Source of the DNA: Desulfuromonadaceae bacterium UBA5613
GTDB lineage: Bacteria; Desulfobacterota; Desulfuromonadia; Desulfuromonadales; UBA2197
Assembly (NCBI GenBank): GCA_002424625.1
Contig: DIKR01000069.1
Span: forward strand, 1-7,916
DNA: 7,916 nucleotides
Reading direction: 5' to 3'
Shown: one piece after another, positions 1-7,244 of the stretch
Layout of the letters: the number at the start of each line of letters is the position of its first letter
Position numbering within the stretch: the stretch's first letter is position 1
The notes under the pieces: model-generated
Databases searched by the model: none
The model's input: the letters and a program-made list of their open reading frames with translations, nothing else
What the model was told of the DNA's origin: nothing
Program-made: the position numbers and the translations under genes

Positions 1-151
1 CCGCCTGATCTGCCCGAATATGAAGCTGACCTCCCTCGAAGATCTTTATCAATCCCTGGTGACCATGACTCCGATCATTACCGTCGAGGCTGACATTGCC
101 GCCCGCGCCCGCATTGCCCTCGACCGGATGCTCGCCGTACCCCGGGATTAG
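1..151 (+). CDS. nadA: Quinolinate synthase, C-terminal fragment (5' end outside window)
   Basis: This is the last 49 codons of an incomplete gene, read in the frame beginning at base 2 and ending at TAG 149-151. NadA condenses iminoaspartate with dihydroxyacetone phosphate to give quinolinate, the precursor of NAD, and it is a cytoplasmic [4Fe-4S] enzyme. The fragment carries the motif CPNMKLTSLEDLY at its start. The Cys (codon 11-13) matches the family's C-terminal iron-sulfur ligand, and the CPNMK signature followed by a short helix ending in an ARIALDRML-type tail is typical of NadA C-termini. The call rests on this short but distinctive tail, since the rest of the protein lies upstream. 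The next gene, mfd, starts 44 bases after the stop on the same strand, so read-through is possible. No terminator is visible in that gap. Confidence 0.85.
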   Translation, partial: RLICPNMKLTSLEDLYQSLVTMTPIITVEADIAARARIALDRMLAVPRD

Positions 152-195
152 AACTCTGTTCCGGGCCGCCGTCCCGCTCCGGCAGATCTCTACCC

Positions 196-3100
196 ATGAC
201 TGACAAAAATAACACCCCCCACGAAATTTCCCATGCCACCGTGCAAACGGTCACCAACCAGCTTTGTGCCGGACTGAAACACGGGGAGGTTCTCGGTCTC
301 ACCGGTTCGGGCGGTGCCCATCTCGTCGCTGGCCTCCTCCGCCGGGAGACCGCCCCCCTGCTGGTCATCGCTGCCGAGACCGCTCTCGCCGAACGCTTTG
401 CCGCGGATCTCCTTTTCTACAGCGGCGCCGAACGGAACATTGCCCTTTTCCCTCCCTGGGATATCCGCCCCTACGACCCGCTTATCCCTCACCCTGAAAC
501 CGAAGCGACCCGCCTTGCCACTTTGGCCGGCCTGCTCGAAAATCGTGTCGACGCGGTGGTGACAACGGTGCGGGCCCTGGCGCAGCGGCTCATCCCCAAA
601 GAAGTTTTATCCTCCCTCTGTACCCGGCTGATTGTCGAAGATGAATATGAGCGGGGACCGCTCCTTGAAAAACTTCTTGGTCTCGGTTATCAACCGACAC
701 CGCTGGTCGAAGATCGTGGCACCTTCTCGGTGCGCGGCGATCTCCTTGACATCTTTCTGCCGACCCGCGACGCGCCGGTGCGCATCGAGTTCTTCGGCGA
801 TTATATCGAACGCATGCGCCCCTTCGACCCGGTGACGCAGCGTTCCCGCGACGAGGAACTGGGGGAACTGGAGCTCCTGCCGACCCGGGAAATGATCCTC
901 GCCGGGCCGCATTTGGAGACCTTTGCCCGCCACATCAAGGAGCGCTGTGACGAACTCGATCTGCCGCGCAGTGTCCGCGACGCTCTCCTTGAAGAGGTGC
1001 GGGAAGGGATTCTGGCCCCCGGCCACGCTTTCCTCCTCCCCTTTAACTATGATCGTCTCGACACCCTCTTCGACTATCTGCCCGCGGGACGGACGATCGT
1101 CCTTGATCCGCCGCAGGTGGAGAGCGATCTTGATGCTTTCTGCGCCGAAGCGCGCGAAGGTGAGGCCCGCCTTGCCGCCAAAGGGGGGGAACCCTTTGCC
1201 CTGGCTCCCCGGCTCTTCTTGCCGGCTGCAGAAGTTGATGCTGCCTTGCAACAGCGTCCTCGACTCGATCTCGCTTCGCTCCAGGTCTACCGCATTGATG
1301 AAAAGCGCCATGTCTTTCGCATTGAAGGACAGGGAAATGGTGATCTCCGGGATGAAATGCGTGCTGAAGGGGCGGGGATGGCAGCGCTGTCCGCCCGCCT
1401 CAAGGAATGGCAGCGCGACGGCTGGCGCGTCCTCCTCGTTTGTCATCAACGCGGCCAGGCCGAACGCCTTGGTGATCTCCTTGCTCCTTACAGTCGGCCG
1501 CCGGAGATCTTTCCGGAAGTCCGTCTCAAAGATCTCAAGGTTGGTGACCTCTTCCTTGCTCTCGGTGACCTCTCCGCCGGCTTCCGTCTCGCCGATGAAA
1601 AGATCGCCGTCGTCACTGAAGAAGAGATCTTCGGCCAGCGCGCCCATCGCCGCGGTCTCGCTTCCGCCAAGGCCCGCGCTCTGCTTGACTCACTGGCCGA
1701 GCTCAAAATCGGCGATTATGTTGTCCATACTGATCACGGCATCGCCGTTTACCGCGGTCTCCTCCACCTCCAGGCCGGATCGATCGAAGGGGATTTTCTC
1801 CATCTCGAATATTCCGGCGACGACAAGCTTTATGTCCCGGTCGAGCGCATTGAGAAGGTGCAGAAGTACCTGGGCGGTGAAGGGCACATCCCCCGTCTCG
1901 ACAAGATGGGGGGCAGCGCCTGGGAAAAGGCGAAAGTCAAGGCGCGTGCCGCCGTCGAGGAACTCGCCCGCGAACTCCTCAAGATCTACGCCCGTCGCGA
2001 GATGCACGCCGGTTTCACTTATACGCCGCCGGATCGCACCTTCCGCGAATTCGAGGCGACCTTTCCACACGAAGAGACCGCGGATCAGCTCGCCGCCATC
2101 AGTGACGTCCTCAGCGACATGCAGTCAGGGCGGCCGATGGATCGCCTGGTCTGCGGCGATGTCGGTTTCGGCAAGACTGAAGTGGCGATTCGCGCCGCCT
2201 TCAAGGCGGCGATGGATGGCCGCCAGGTGGCCGTCCTGGTACCGACGACGATCCTGGCCAGCCAGCACTATGAAACCTTCAAGGCGCGTTTCAAGGATTA
2301 TCCGATCAATGTCGAGATGGTGTCGCGCTTTCGCAGCGCCGCCGAGCAGAAAGTGATTCTCGCCGCCACCGCCAGTGGCAAGGTCGATATTCTCATCGGT
2401 ACCCATCGCCTGCTGCAGCGCGACGTCCACTTCAAGGATCTCGGCATGGTCATCGTCGATGAAGAGCAGCGCTTCGGCGTGGTGCACAAAGAGCGGCTGA
2501 AGAAGATGCGCGCCGAGGTCGATCTCCTCACCCTCACTGCCACGCCGATTCCCCGCACCCTGCACATGAGCATGATGGGGCTGCGTGATCTTTCGGTCAT
2601 CGATACCGCGCCGGTCGATCGCCTCACTATCCGTACCTATGTCACCAAGTTCGATGAAGCGGTGATCCGCGAAGCGATTCTGCGCGAACTGCGGCGCGGC
2701 GGCCAGGTCTTTTTTGTCCATAACCGCGTGCAGAATATTGAGGCGATGGCCGAATTCCTCCGGACTCTGGTCCCCGAGGCGAAGGTCGCCGTTGGCCACG
2801 GGCAGATGGCAGAGAAGGCCCTGGAAGGAGTCATGCTCGATTTTATGGCCGGCAACAGCAATGTTCTGGTCTGCTCAACGATCATCGAAAATGGTCTCGA
2901 CATCCCCCGTGCCAATACCATCATCGTCAATCGCGCCGACTGCTTCGGTCTTGCCCAGCTTTATCAGCTGCGCGGCCGGGTCGGACGCTCCGACCGCCGT
3001 GCCTACGCTTATCTCCTCATCCCTGGCGAAGGGATCCTCACCCACGAAGCGCGGGAACGGTTGCGTGTGTTGCAGGAGCTGACCGAGCTCGGTGCCGGTT

Positions 3101-3711
3101 TTCGCATCGCCAGCCACGACCTTGAGCTGCGCGGCGCCGGCGACCTCCTCGGCGCTAATCAATCCGGGCAGATCGCCGCCATCGGTTTCGAGATGTACGG
3201 CGAGCTTCTCGAGGAGACCATCCTCGAACTGAAGGGGCAGGCGCACACCGAGAAGATCGACCCCGAGATCCGCCTCGGCCTTTCTGCTTTCTTTCCCGAG
3301 AAGTACATTCCTGATCCGAATCAGCGTCTGGTCCTTTACAAGCGGCTGGCCAGTGCTGCGGACGAAGAATCGATCTACGCAATTGCCGATGAATTGCGTG
3401 ACCGCTACGGCGACCTCCCCGAAGCCGCAGAGCGTCTCCTGGCGATCATGAAGTTGCGGGTCCTCCTCAAAGAGCTGTGGATCGAAAGCGCTGAATACGA
3501 TGGCCGCCGTCTTCTCTTAGCCTTCCACCAATCGACGCCGGTCCCCCCTGAAACGATTCTCAAGCTGATTCAGGATAAAAGCGGGTTGTATCAATTCTCC
3601 CCCGATTACCGGTTGACGATCAAATGCGGTAAACTCGAAGGCGAAGAACTCCTGGGCCGGATAAAAAAGGAATTGCACGGGCTGGGTGAGCGTGTTAGTT
3701 ATGCCCATTAA
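196..3711 (+). CDS. mfd: Transcription-repair coupling factor Mfd (ATP-dependent DNA translocase)
   Basis: This 1171-residue protein is full length (E. coli Mfd is 1148). Mfd binds RNA polymerase stalled at a lesion, pushes it off by translocating on upstream DNA, and recruits UvrA for nucleotide excision repair. Visible domains in order are as follows. A UvrB-like N-terminal module (about 1-340) has a degenerate Walker A, GLTGSGGAH at 34-42, with Gly where Lys is expected; it includes the UvrA-binding-type segment RGDLLDIF near 180-187. A CarD-like RNA-polymerase-interacting domain spans about 500-575 (IGDYVVHTDHG at 505-515). A RecG-like SF2 motor follows, with Walker A GDVGFGKT 654-661, DEEQ 755-758, TATP 781-784, ENGLDIP 898-904 and QLRGRVGRS 924-932. 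A C-terminal TRCF regulatory domain spans about 1025-1160. The ATG at 196 is chosen because the homologous N-terminal module begins shortly after it; its Shine-Dalgarno is weak. The gene is intact with no frameshift. Confidence 0.98.
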   Translation: MTDKNNTPHEISHATVQTVTNQLCAGLKHGEVLGLTGSGGAHLVAGLLRRETAPLLVIAAETALAERFAADLLFYSGAERNIALFPPWDIRPYDPLIPHPETEATRLATLAGLLENRVDAVVTTVRALAQRLIPKEVLSSLCTRLIVEDEYERGPLLEKLLGLGYQPTPLVEDRGTFSVRGDLLDIFLPTRDAPVRIEFFGDYIERMRPFDPVTQRSRDEELGELELLPTREMILAGPHLETFARHIKERCDELDLPRSVRDALLEEVREGILAPGHAFLLPFNYDRLDTLFDYLPAGRTIVLDPPQVESDLDAFCAEAREGEARLAAKGGEPFALAPRLFLPAAEVDAALQQRPRLDLASLQVYRIDEKRHVFRIEGQGNGDLRDEMRAEGAGMAALSARLKEWQRDGWRVLLVCHQRGQAERLGDLLAPYSRPPEIFPEVRLKDLKVGDLFLALGDLSAGFRLADEKIAVVTEEEIFGQRAHRRGLASAKARALLDSLAELKIGDYVVHTDHGIAVYRGLLHLQAGSIEGDFLHLEYSGDDKLYVPVERIEKVQKYLGGEGHIPRLDKMGGSAWEKAKVKARAAVEELARELLKIYARREMHAGFTYTPPDRTFREFEATFPHEETADQLAAISDVLSDMQSGRPMDRLVCGDVGFGKTEVAIRAAFKAAMDGRQVAVLVPTTILASQHYETFKARFKDYPINVEMVSRFRSAAEQKVILAATASGKVDILIGTHRLLQRDVHFKDLGMVIVDEEQRFGVVHKERLKKMRAEVDLLTLTATPIPRTLHMSMMGLRDLSVIDTAPVDRLTIRTYVTKFDEAVIREAILRELRRGGQVFFVHNRVQNIEAMAEFLRTLVPEAKVAVGHGQMAEKALEGVMLDFMAGNSNVLVCSTIIENGLDIPRANTIIVNRADCFGLAQLYQLRGRVGRSDRRAYAYLLIPGEGILTHEARERLRVLQELTELGAGFRIASHDLELRGAGDLLGANQSGQIAAIGFEMYGELLEETILELKGQAHTEKIDPEIRLGLSAFFPEKYIPDPNQRLVLYKRLASAADEESIYAIADELRDRYGDLPEAAERLLAIMKLRVLLKELWIESAEYDGRRLLLAFHQSTPVPPETILKLIQDKSGLYQFSPDYRLTIKCGKLEGEELLGRIKKELHGLGERVSYAH

Positions 3712-3753
3712 CTGTTATCCCTCTTTCTCCCTGAAAAGGACGCTTTCTTTCCC

Positions 3754-4692
3754 ATGACGTGTCGTAAGGTCATTATCCTTTCCTGTCTTCTTCTCCTCCT
3801 CGGCTCAGTCGCCGCCTGCACGGAGAAAGCGACTCCCCCCGTCGATGTTCTTGTCAAAATTGATAACCGCATCGTCACCTTGCAGGATTTTCGTCGCGAT
3901 TTCGAGCAGATCCTCCCCAAAGAAAATCAGGGCAGCGCCGCTGAACGGGATGAATTACAGCGCTCTTTCCTCGCCCAGATCATCGACCGCGAACTTGCCC
4001 TCGCCGCTGCCGAAAAGTTCGGCGTTAAAGTCTCCCCCGCCGAAGTCGACGCTGCTCTTGCCGAACTCCAGCGCGACTATCCGGATGGCGAGTTCGAGGC
4101 AAATTTGCAGGAAGGAAAGATGAGCCTGGCCGACTGGAAGCGTGAGCTCCAGGATCGCCTGCTTATCGAGAAACTGGAGAAAAAGGTGGTCGGCGACCAG
4201 GAGAAGGTCAGCGACGCGGCGATTGCGGCTTATTATCGCGCCAATCGCGATGAGTTCGATCGCCCGGCACAGGTGCGGGCCCGGCAGATCGTCGTTGCCA
4301 ACGAAGCTGAGGGGGAAAAGATCCTGGCCCTGTTGAAAGCATCGGTCCCTTTTGCGCAGGTGGCGAAAGAACATTCCCTTTCCCCCGATGCTGAAGCGGG
4401 CGGAGATCTCGGTTTCTTTGCCCGTGGCGAAATGCCGGCGGAGTTTGATGCTGTCGTCTTTACCTTGCCGGTCGGCCGCCTCAGCCCTTTGATCAAGAGT
4501 GAATACGGTTACCACATTTTTCTCGTCGAAGAGCGCCGCGCTGCCGGTAAGCTCTCCCCTGCTCAGGCCCATGAAGAGATCCGCGCGACTTTGCAGGCGG
4601 AGCTCGAAGAGCGCCTTTACCAGCAATGGCTTGATGAATTGCGGGCCAAGGCAAAGATAGAGGTCAATTGGGCCCTCCTCGACCAGCGTTAA
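3754..4692 (+). CDS. Lipoprotein peptidyl-prolyl cis-trans isomerase (SurA_N + PpiC/parvulin)
   Basis: This is a 312-residue exported foldase-like protein. It has a basic N-terminus (residues 1-5), a Leu-rich core (6-18) and a lipobox VAAC with the lipidated Cys at 22. Thr at +2 gives no inner-membrane retention signal, so an outer-membrane location is inferred. Residues about 33-165 form a SurA/PrsA-like helical chaperone region. Residues about 170-264 form one parvulin domain, with the GGDLGFF and GEMPAEFD motifs and a C-terminal GYHIF. The His expected in the first parvulin strand (usually HILV) is Gln178 here, so isomerase activity is uncertain although chaperone function could remain. 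The start is ATG 3754; an AAAAGGA at 3734-3740 lies 13 bases upstream, which is longer than ideal. The gene sits 42 bp behind mfd and 25 bp ahead of a second, alignable PPIase. It resembles PrsA-like foldases, but I give no symbol because orthology is not certain. Confidence 0.9.
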   Translation: MTCRKVIILSCLLLLLGSVAACTEKATPPVDVLVKIDNRIVTLQDFRRDFEQILPKENQGSAAERDELQRSFLAQIIDRELALAAAEKFGVKVSPAEVDAALAELQRDYPDGEFEANLQEGKMSLADWKRELQDRLLIEKLEKKVVGDQEKVSDAAIAAYYRANRDEFDRPAQVRARQIVVANEAEGEKILALLKASVPFAQVAKEHSLSPDAEAGGDLGFFARGEMPAEFDAVVFTLPVGRLSPLIKSEYGYHIFLVEERRAAGKLSPAQAHEEIRATLQAELEERLYQQWLDELRAKAKIEVNWALLDQR

Positions 4693-4704
4693 TACTTCCC
4701 GGAT

Positions 4705-4710
4705 AAAGGT
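4705..4710 (+). promoter_or_regulatory. Ribosome binding site that fixes the start of the SurA-like gene
   Basis: AAAGGT lies 7 bases before ATG 4718. An in-frame TTG at 4712 would add two codons but begins one base after this site, too close for initiation. The ATG at 4718 is therefore the supported start. Confidence 0.65.
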
Positions 4711-4717
4711 TTTGAAC

Positions 4718-5629
4718 ATGCGTAAAGAATGGCTCCTCTTACTTCTTTGTCTTCTCCTTCCTGTGCACGCCTTTGCCCTTGAATTAAACCGGGTGGTTGC
4801 GGTGATTAACAACGATGCCGTTACCAGCATCCAGCTCGATAAGGCCCTGGCCGCGGCCGAACCCGGAGCGACGCCGGCCATCGATGAACGCCGCCAGGTT
4901 CTGGAGCGTTTGATCGAAGAGAGTCTGATGCGGCAACGCGCCGAAGAGATCGGTTTGACGGTCAGCGATGACGAGGTCGAAGCCGCGCTGCAGGATGTTC
5001 TCCGTCAGAATCGGCTCACTAAAGAACAGCTTGATGTCGCCCTGACGCAGCAGGGGGTTGCTCCGGATGACTACCGGCAGAGCCTGCGTCGGCAGATCCT
5101 CCGCTTCAAGCTGGTCGGGCGAGAGGTGCAGGGTTTGATCGAAGTCTCCAGTCGCGAGATTCAGGAGTATTATACGGCTAACAGCGCCGCGTACCACGAA
5201 GCCCCAAGCATTGAACTGCGGCATATCAGTTTTCCTTTGGCCGGGCAGGACGCCAAAGTGCAGGAGGAACGGGGCCAGGTCGCCCTTGCCGCCCTGCGTG
5301 CCGGGACAGATTTTGCCACCGTCCTCGCCGCTGCCGTGCAGGACGGGGCAGATGGTGGTGACATGGGCGAATTATCTCCGGAAGATCTCACCCCGGATTT
5401 TGCCGCCGCGGTCAGGGATCTGCCGGTCGGGGAGAGCAGTGAACTGATTGCCAACGAACAAGCGCTGCATCTCCTGATCGTTACGGCGCGCACCCCCGCC
5501 AAGGTTCGCACTCTTGACGAGGTGCGCGAAGAGATTCGCATCCAGCTCGCGGACCAGAAGCGCTCGACCGCTGCCAAGGATTGGCTGGAGGGCTTGAAGA
5601 AGAGAGCCCACATCGAGGTGCGGCTCTAA
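4718..5629 (+). CDS. Periplasmic SurA-like chaperone / peptidyl-prolyl isomerase
   Basis: This is a 303-residue secreted protein, probably a periplasmic chaperone for outer-membrane or exported proteins. The signal peptide has a basic start (MRKEW), a Leu-rich core (6-15) and an AFA cleavage site after residue 20. The mature protein opens with NRVVAVINNDAVT (24-36), a close match to the SurA N-terminal strand. A helical SurA_N region runs to about 150. One parvulin domain covers about 164-257; it keeps both conserved His positions (His169 in LRHISF and His251 near its end), but its middle reads GGDMGELSPEDLTPDF, lacking the usual LGFF/LGWF form. E. coli SurA has two parvulin domains and is about 430 residues, so this is a one-domain, shorter relative. 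It aligns along its length with the upstream lipoprotein PPIase, suggesting an old tandem duplication. The 25-bp gap implies cotranscription with that gene. Confidence 0.9.
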   Translation: MRKEWLLLLLCLLLPVHAFALELNRVVAVINNDAVTSIQLDKALAAAEPGATPAIDERRQVLERLIEESLMRQRAEEIGLTVSDDEVEAALQDVLRQNRLTKEQLDVALTQQGVAPDDYRQSLRRQILRFKLVGREVQGLIEVSSREIQEYYTANSAAYHEAPSIELRHISFPLAGQDAKVQEERGQVALAALRAGTDFATVLAAAVQDGADGGDMGELSPEDLTPDFAAAVRDLPVGESSELIANEQALHLLIVTARTPAKVRTLDEVREEIRIQLADQKRSTAAKDWLEGLKKRAHIEVRL

Positions 5630-5645
5630 AGATTTTATCTGTAAA

Positions 5646-5680
5646 TTCCGCAGGAGCGAACTCCCGCCGCTCCTGCGGAA
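5646..5680 (+). terminator. Strong 13-bp hairpin, possible transcription terminator
   Basis: A perfect inverted repeat has arms at 5646-5658 and 5668-5680 (TTCCGCAGGAGCG and its reverse complement) and a 9-base loop at 5659-5667. It starts 17 bases after the stop of the SurA-like gene, in the 92-bp gap before rnd, where a terminator would be expected. The weakness is the downstream sequence: ACATTTC rather than a run of T. On the - strand the stem is followed by TTTAC. It could instead be an mRNA-stabilising 3' end, a processing site, or a copy of a dispersed palindromic repeat. The stem is seen directly; the terminator role is inferred from its position. Confidence 0.5.
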
Positions 5681-5712
5681 ACATTTCAGAGCGTTCGTCC
5701 TTCCCCCCTCCC

Positions 5713-5716
5713 GGAG
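5713..5716 (+). promoter_or_regulatory. Ribosome binding site that fixes the start of rnd
   Basis: GGAG lies 5 bases before ATG 5722. The open frame extends upstream to 5581, but that extension overlaps the end of the SurA-like gene, crosses the hairpin and has no resemblance to RNase D. The ATG at 5722 is preferred. Confidence 0.7.
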
Positions 5717-5721
5717 CATTC

Positions 5722-6840
5722 ATGTCTTTTCCGATTTTAACCAGCAGTGCCGAGATCGCCGCCTTTGCTGCCGACTTGCATCGCGAACCGGTCATTGCCG
5801 TCGATCTTGAAGCGGATTCGATGCACTCCTATCAGGAGAAGGTCTGTCTCCTGCAATTTACGACGCCGAGCACAACCCTCCTCATCGACCCCCTGGCCGG
5901 CGGCGATCTCTCCCCTTTGGGGCCAATCCTTTCCAACCCGGCGATCCGTAAAATCTTTCATGCCGCTGACTACGATACCCGCTGCCTGCACCGTGACTAC
6001 GGCTTCACCATCCGCGGCCTCTTTGACACTATGGTCTCCTGCCAGTTTCTTGGCGAAGAGAAGTTCGGTCTCGCTGATGTCCTCGGCAAATATTACGGTG
6101 TCACTCTCAACAAACAGTATCAACGCGCCGACTGGTCACAGCGTCCCCTGTCATCGGAGATGATCGCCTATGCCGCCGCCGATACCACTCATCTGCTTCC
6201 CCTTGCCGTCCTGCTCGAAGAACGTTTGCGCGAACTCGGCCGTCTCGACTGGGTGGCGGAGGAGTTCGAACTTTTGGAGCAGGGGCAGTTTACGCAGCAT
6301 AGCGGTCCTCTCTTCCTCCGCTCCAAAGGGGCGGCGGCCCTCGATCGGCGGCAGTTGGCGATCCTTGAAGGGCTGCTGCAATGGCGCAATCGCGAAGCCG
6401 AACGCCGCGACAAACCCCCTTTTAAAGTCCTCGGCAACGACTTTCTGCTGTTGCTGGTGCGAAACGCCCCGCTCGACATTGCCGCCGTCAGCGCCATTTC
6501 CGGCCTGCCGGGCTGGGTGGCGGAGCGTTTCGGCAAGAGCATCCTGCCGGTGATCGCCGCCGCGTTGGCGCTTTCCGAGGATGAGCTGCCGCGCTTCCCC
6601 CGCAGCGAGCGGCGCGAGCGCGATCCCGCTGTTGATCTGCGCCTTGCCACCCTTAAACTCTGGCGGGCCAGTATCGCCAAGGAACTGGCGCTGGAGCCGG
6701 GGATCCTGATCAATAACGGTCTCCTCGAAGAGATCGCCCGCAAGCCGCCGCGCAGCTGCGCCGAACTGGAGCAGATCAACATGAAGCGCTGGCAGCGTCG
6801 TGTTCTTGGTGTCGGAATTGTCGCCGCTCTCAAGAGTTGA
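5722..6840 (+). CDS. rnd: Ribonuclease D (3'-5' exoribonuclease, DEDDy family)
   Basis: This is a 372-residue cytoplasmic exonuclease that trims 3' ends of tRNA precursors and other small structured RNAs; E. coli RNase D is 375 residues. The catalytic DEDDy domain occupies about 1-200. Motif I VDLEAD gives Asp28 and Glu30, motif II HAADYD gives Asp85, and motif III YAAADTTHLLP gives Tyr150 and Asp154. These positions are nearly identical to the metal-binding residues of the E. coli enzyme. A first HRDC domain lies at about 213-285, starting at LDRRQLAIL, and a second HRDC-like helical region at about 295-372 ends in the gene's last codon, so the full three-part architecture is present. The start is ATG 5722 with GGAG upstream. 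A hairpin separates it from the upstream PPIase gene, while only 17 bases separate it from cbiX downstream, so it may be the first gene of a transcript that enters the cobalamin genes. Confidence 0.95.
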   Translation: MSFPILTSSAEIAAFAADLHREPVIAVDLEADSMHSYQEKVCLLQFTTPSTTLLIDPLAGGDLSPLGPILSNPAIRKIFHAADYDTRCLHRDYGFTIRGLFDTMVSCQFLGEEKFGLADVLGKYYGVTLNKQYQRADWSQRPLSSEMIAYAAADTTHLLPLAVLLEERLRELGRLDWVAEEFELLEQGQFTQHSGPLFLRSKGAAALDRRQLAILEGLLQWRNREAERRDKPPFKVLGNDFLLLLVRNAPLDIAAVSAISGLPGWVAERFGKSILPVIAAALALSEDELPRFPRSERRERDPAVDLRLATLKLWRASIAKELALEPGILINNGLLEEIARKPPRSCAELEQINMKRWQRRVLGVGIVAALKS

Positions 6841-6845
6841 TTTTT

Positions 6846-6850
6846 AGGAG
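6846..6850 (+). promoter_or_regulatory. Ribosome binding site that fixes the start of cbiX
   Basis: AGGAG lies 7 bases before ATG 6858, the best Shine-Dalgarno in the window. An in-frame TTG at 6837 inside the rnd stop region would add seven codons, but this site lies downstream of it and so supports the ATG. The MKKTAILLMSHGSR start also matches the short CbiX family. Confidence 0.8.
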
Positions 6851-6857
6851 AATCACG

Positions 6858-7244
6858 ATGAAAAAGACCGCTATCCTCTTGATGTCGCACGGCAGCCGTA
6901 TTGCCGAGGCGAACAATGCCGCTTATGAAATTGCCGAAATGATTCGGGCCGCCAGTGCCTTCGAGATTGTCGAGGTCGCGTTTCGTGAAATGCACCCGCC
7001 CGACATCCAGAGCGCCATTGACCGCTGCGTTGCCCAGGGCGCCGGCCGTATCCTTCTGATCCCCTATTTCCTTTTTGTCGGTGCGCATGTCCGCGAAGAT
7101 CTCCCTGCCGAAATGACCTTGGCGCAGCAGCGCTATCCGCAGGTCGAATTTGCCATGGGGAACCATCTTGGCGCTCATCGCAAGCTCGCCGAGATCGTCA
7201 TTGAGCGGATCGACGAAGGGCTGACCGCCAACGGGTGGCAGTAA
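6858..7244 (+). CDS. cbiX: Sirohydrochlorin cobaltochelatase, short form (CbiX-S)
   Basis: At 128 residues this is a small class II chelatase that inserts cobalt into sirohydrochlorin, the committing step of anaerobic (early-cobalt) cobalamin synthesis in the cytoplasm. Its length is that of the short CbiX type, which forms a homodimer, about half the length of two-domain CbiX or CbiK. The N-terminal motif LLMSHGSR places the first metal-binding His at 11, and the segment PYFLFVGAHVRED places the second at His77; both match the two active-site His of the family. No His-rich tail or loop is seen. Closely related chelatases for iron (SirB-like, siroheme) or nickel (CfbA, coenzyme F430) share this fold, but the following cbiC supports cobalt. 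Its stop codon TAA shares its last base with the ATG of cbiC. There is no space upstream for a cobalamin riboswitch. Confidence 0.9.
   Translation: MKKTAILLMSHGSRIAEANNAAYEIAEMIRAASAFEIVEVAFREMHPPDIQSAIDRCVAQGAGRILLIPYFLFVGAHVREDLPAEMTLAQQRYPQVEFAMGNHLGAHRKLAEIVIERIDEGLTANGWQ

Noticed and set aside
152..195. Possible promoter or terminator between nadA and mfd
   Set aside because: The 44-bp gap has no clear hairpin, T-run or promoter boxes; any mfd promoter may lie within nadA but cannot be supported by eye.
607..1647. A 346-codon open frame on the - strand inside mfd
   Set aside because: It lies wholly within the well-supported mfd frame, has no recognisable motif or ribosome site, and is the kind of antisense open frame produced by GC-rich codon bias (few TAA/TAG on the opposite strand).
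923..2356. A 477-codon open frame on the + strand in another frame of mfd
   Set aside because: Its translation is rich in Ser, Arg and Pro with no family resemblance, while the mfd frame shows conserved domains over the same bases. It is an overlapping shadow frame.
3712..3753. Possible terminator or promoter between mfd and the lipoprotein PPIase gene
   Set aside because: The 42-bp gap is pyrimidine-rich, with one AAAAGGA, but holds no inverted repeat or convincing -35/-10 pair.
3955..4881. A 308-codon open frame on the - strand over the two PPIase genes
   Set aside because: It is antisense to two genes with clear signal sequences and parvulin motifs, spans their junction, and has no ribosome site or recognisable domain.
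5581..5721. N-terminal extension of RNase D to an upstream start
   Set aside because: The extension overlaps the end of the SurA-like gene, crosses the hairpin and lacks family similarity. ATG 5722 with GGAG upstream puts the catalytic Asp28, Glu30 and Asp85 at the same positions as in E. coli RNase D.
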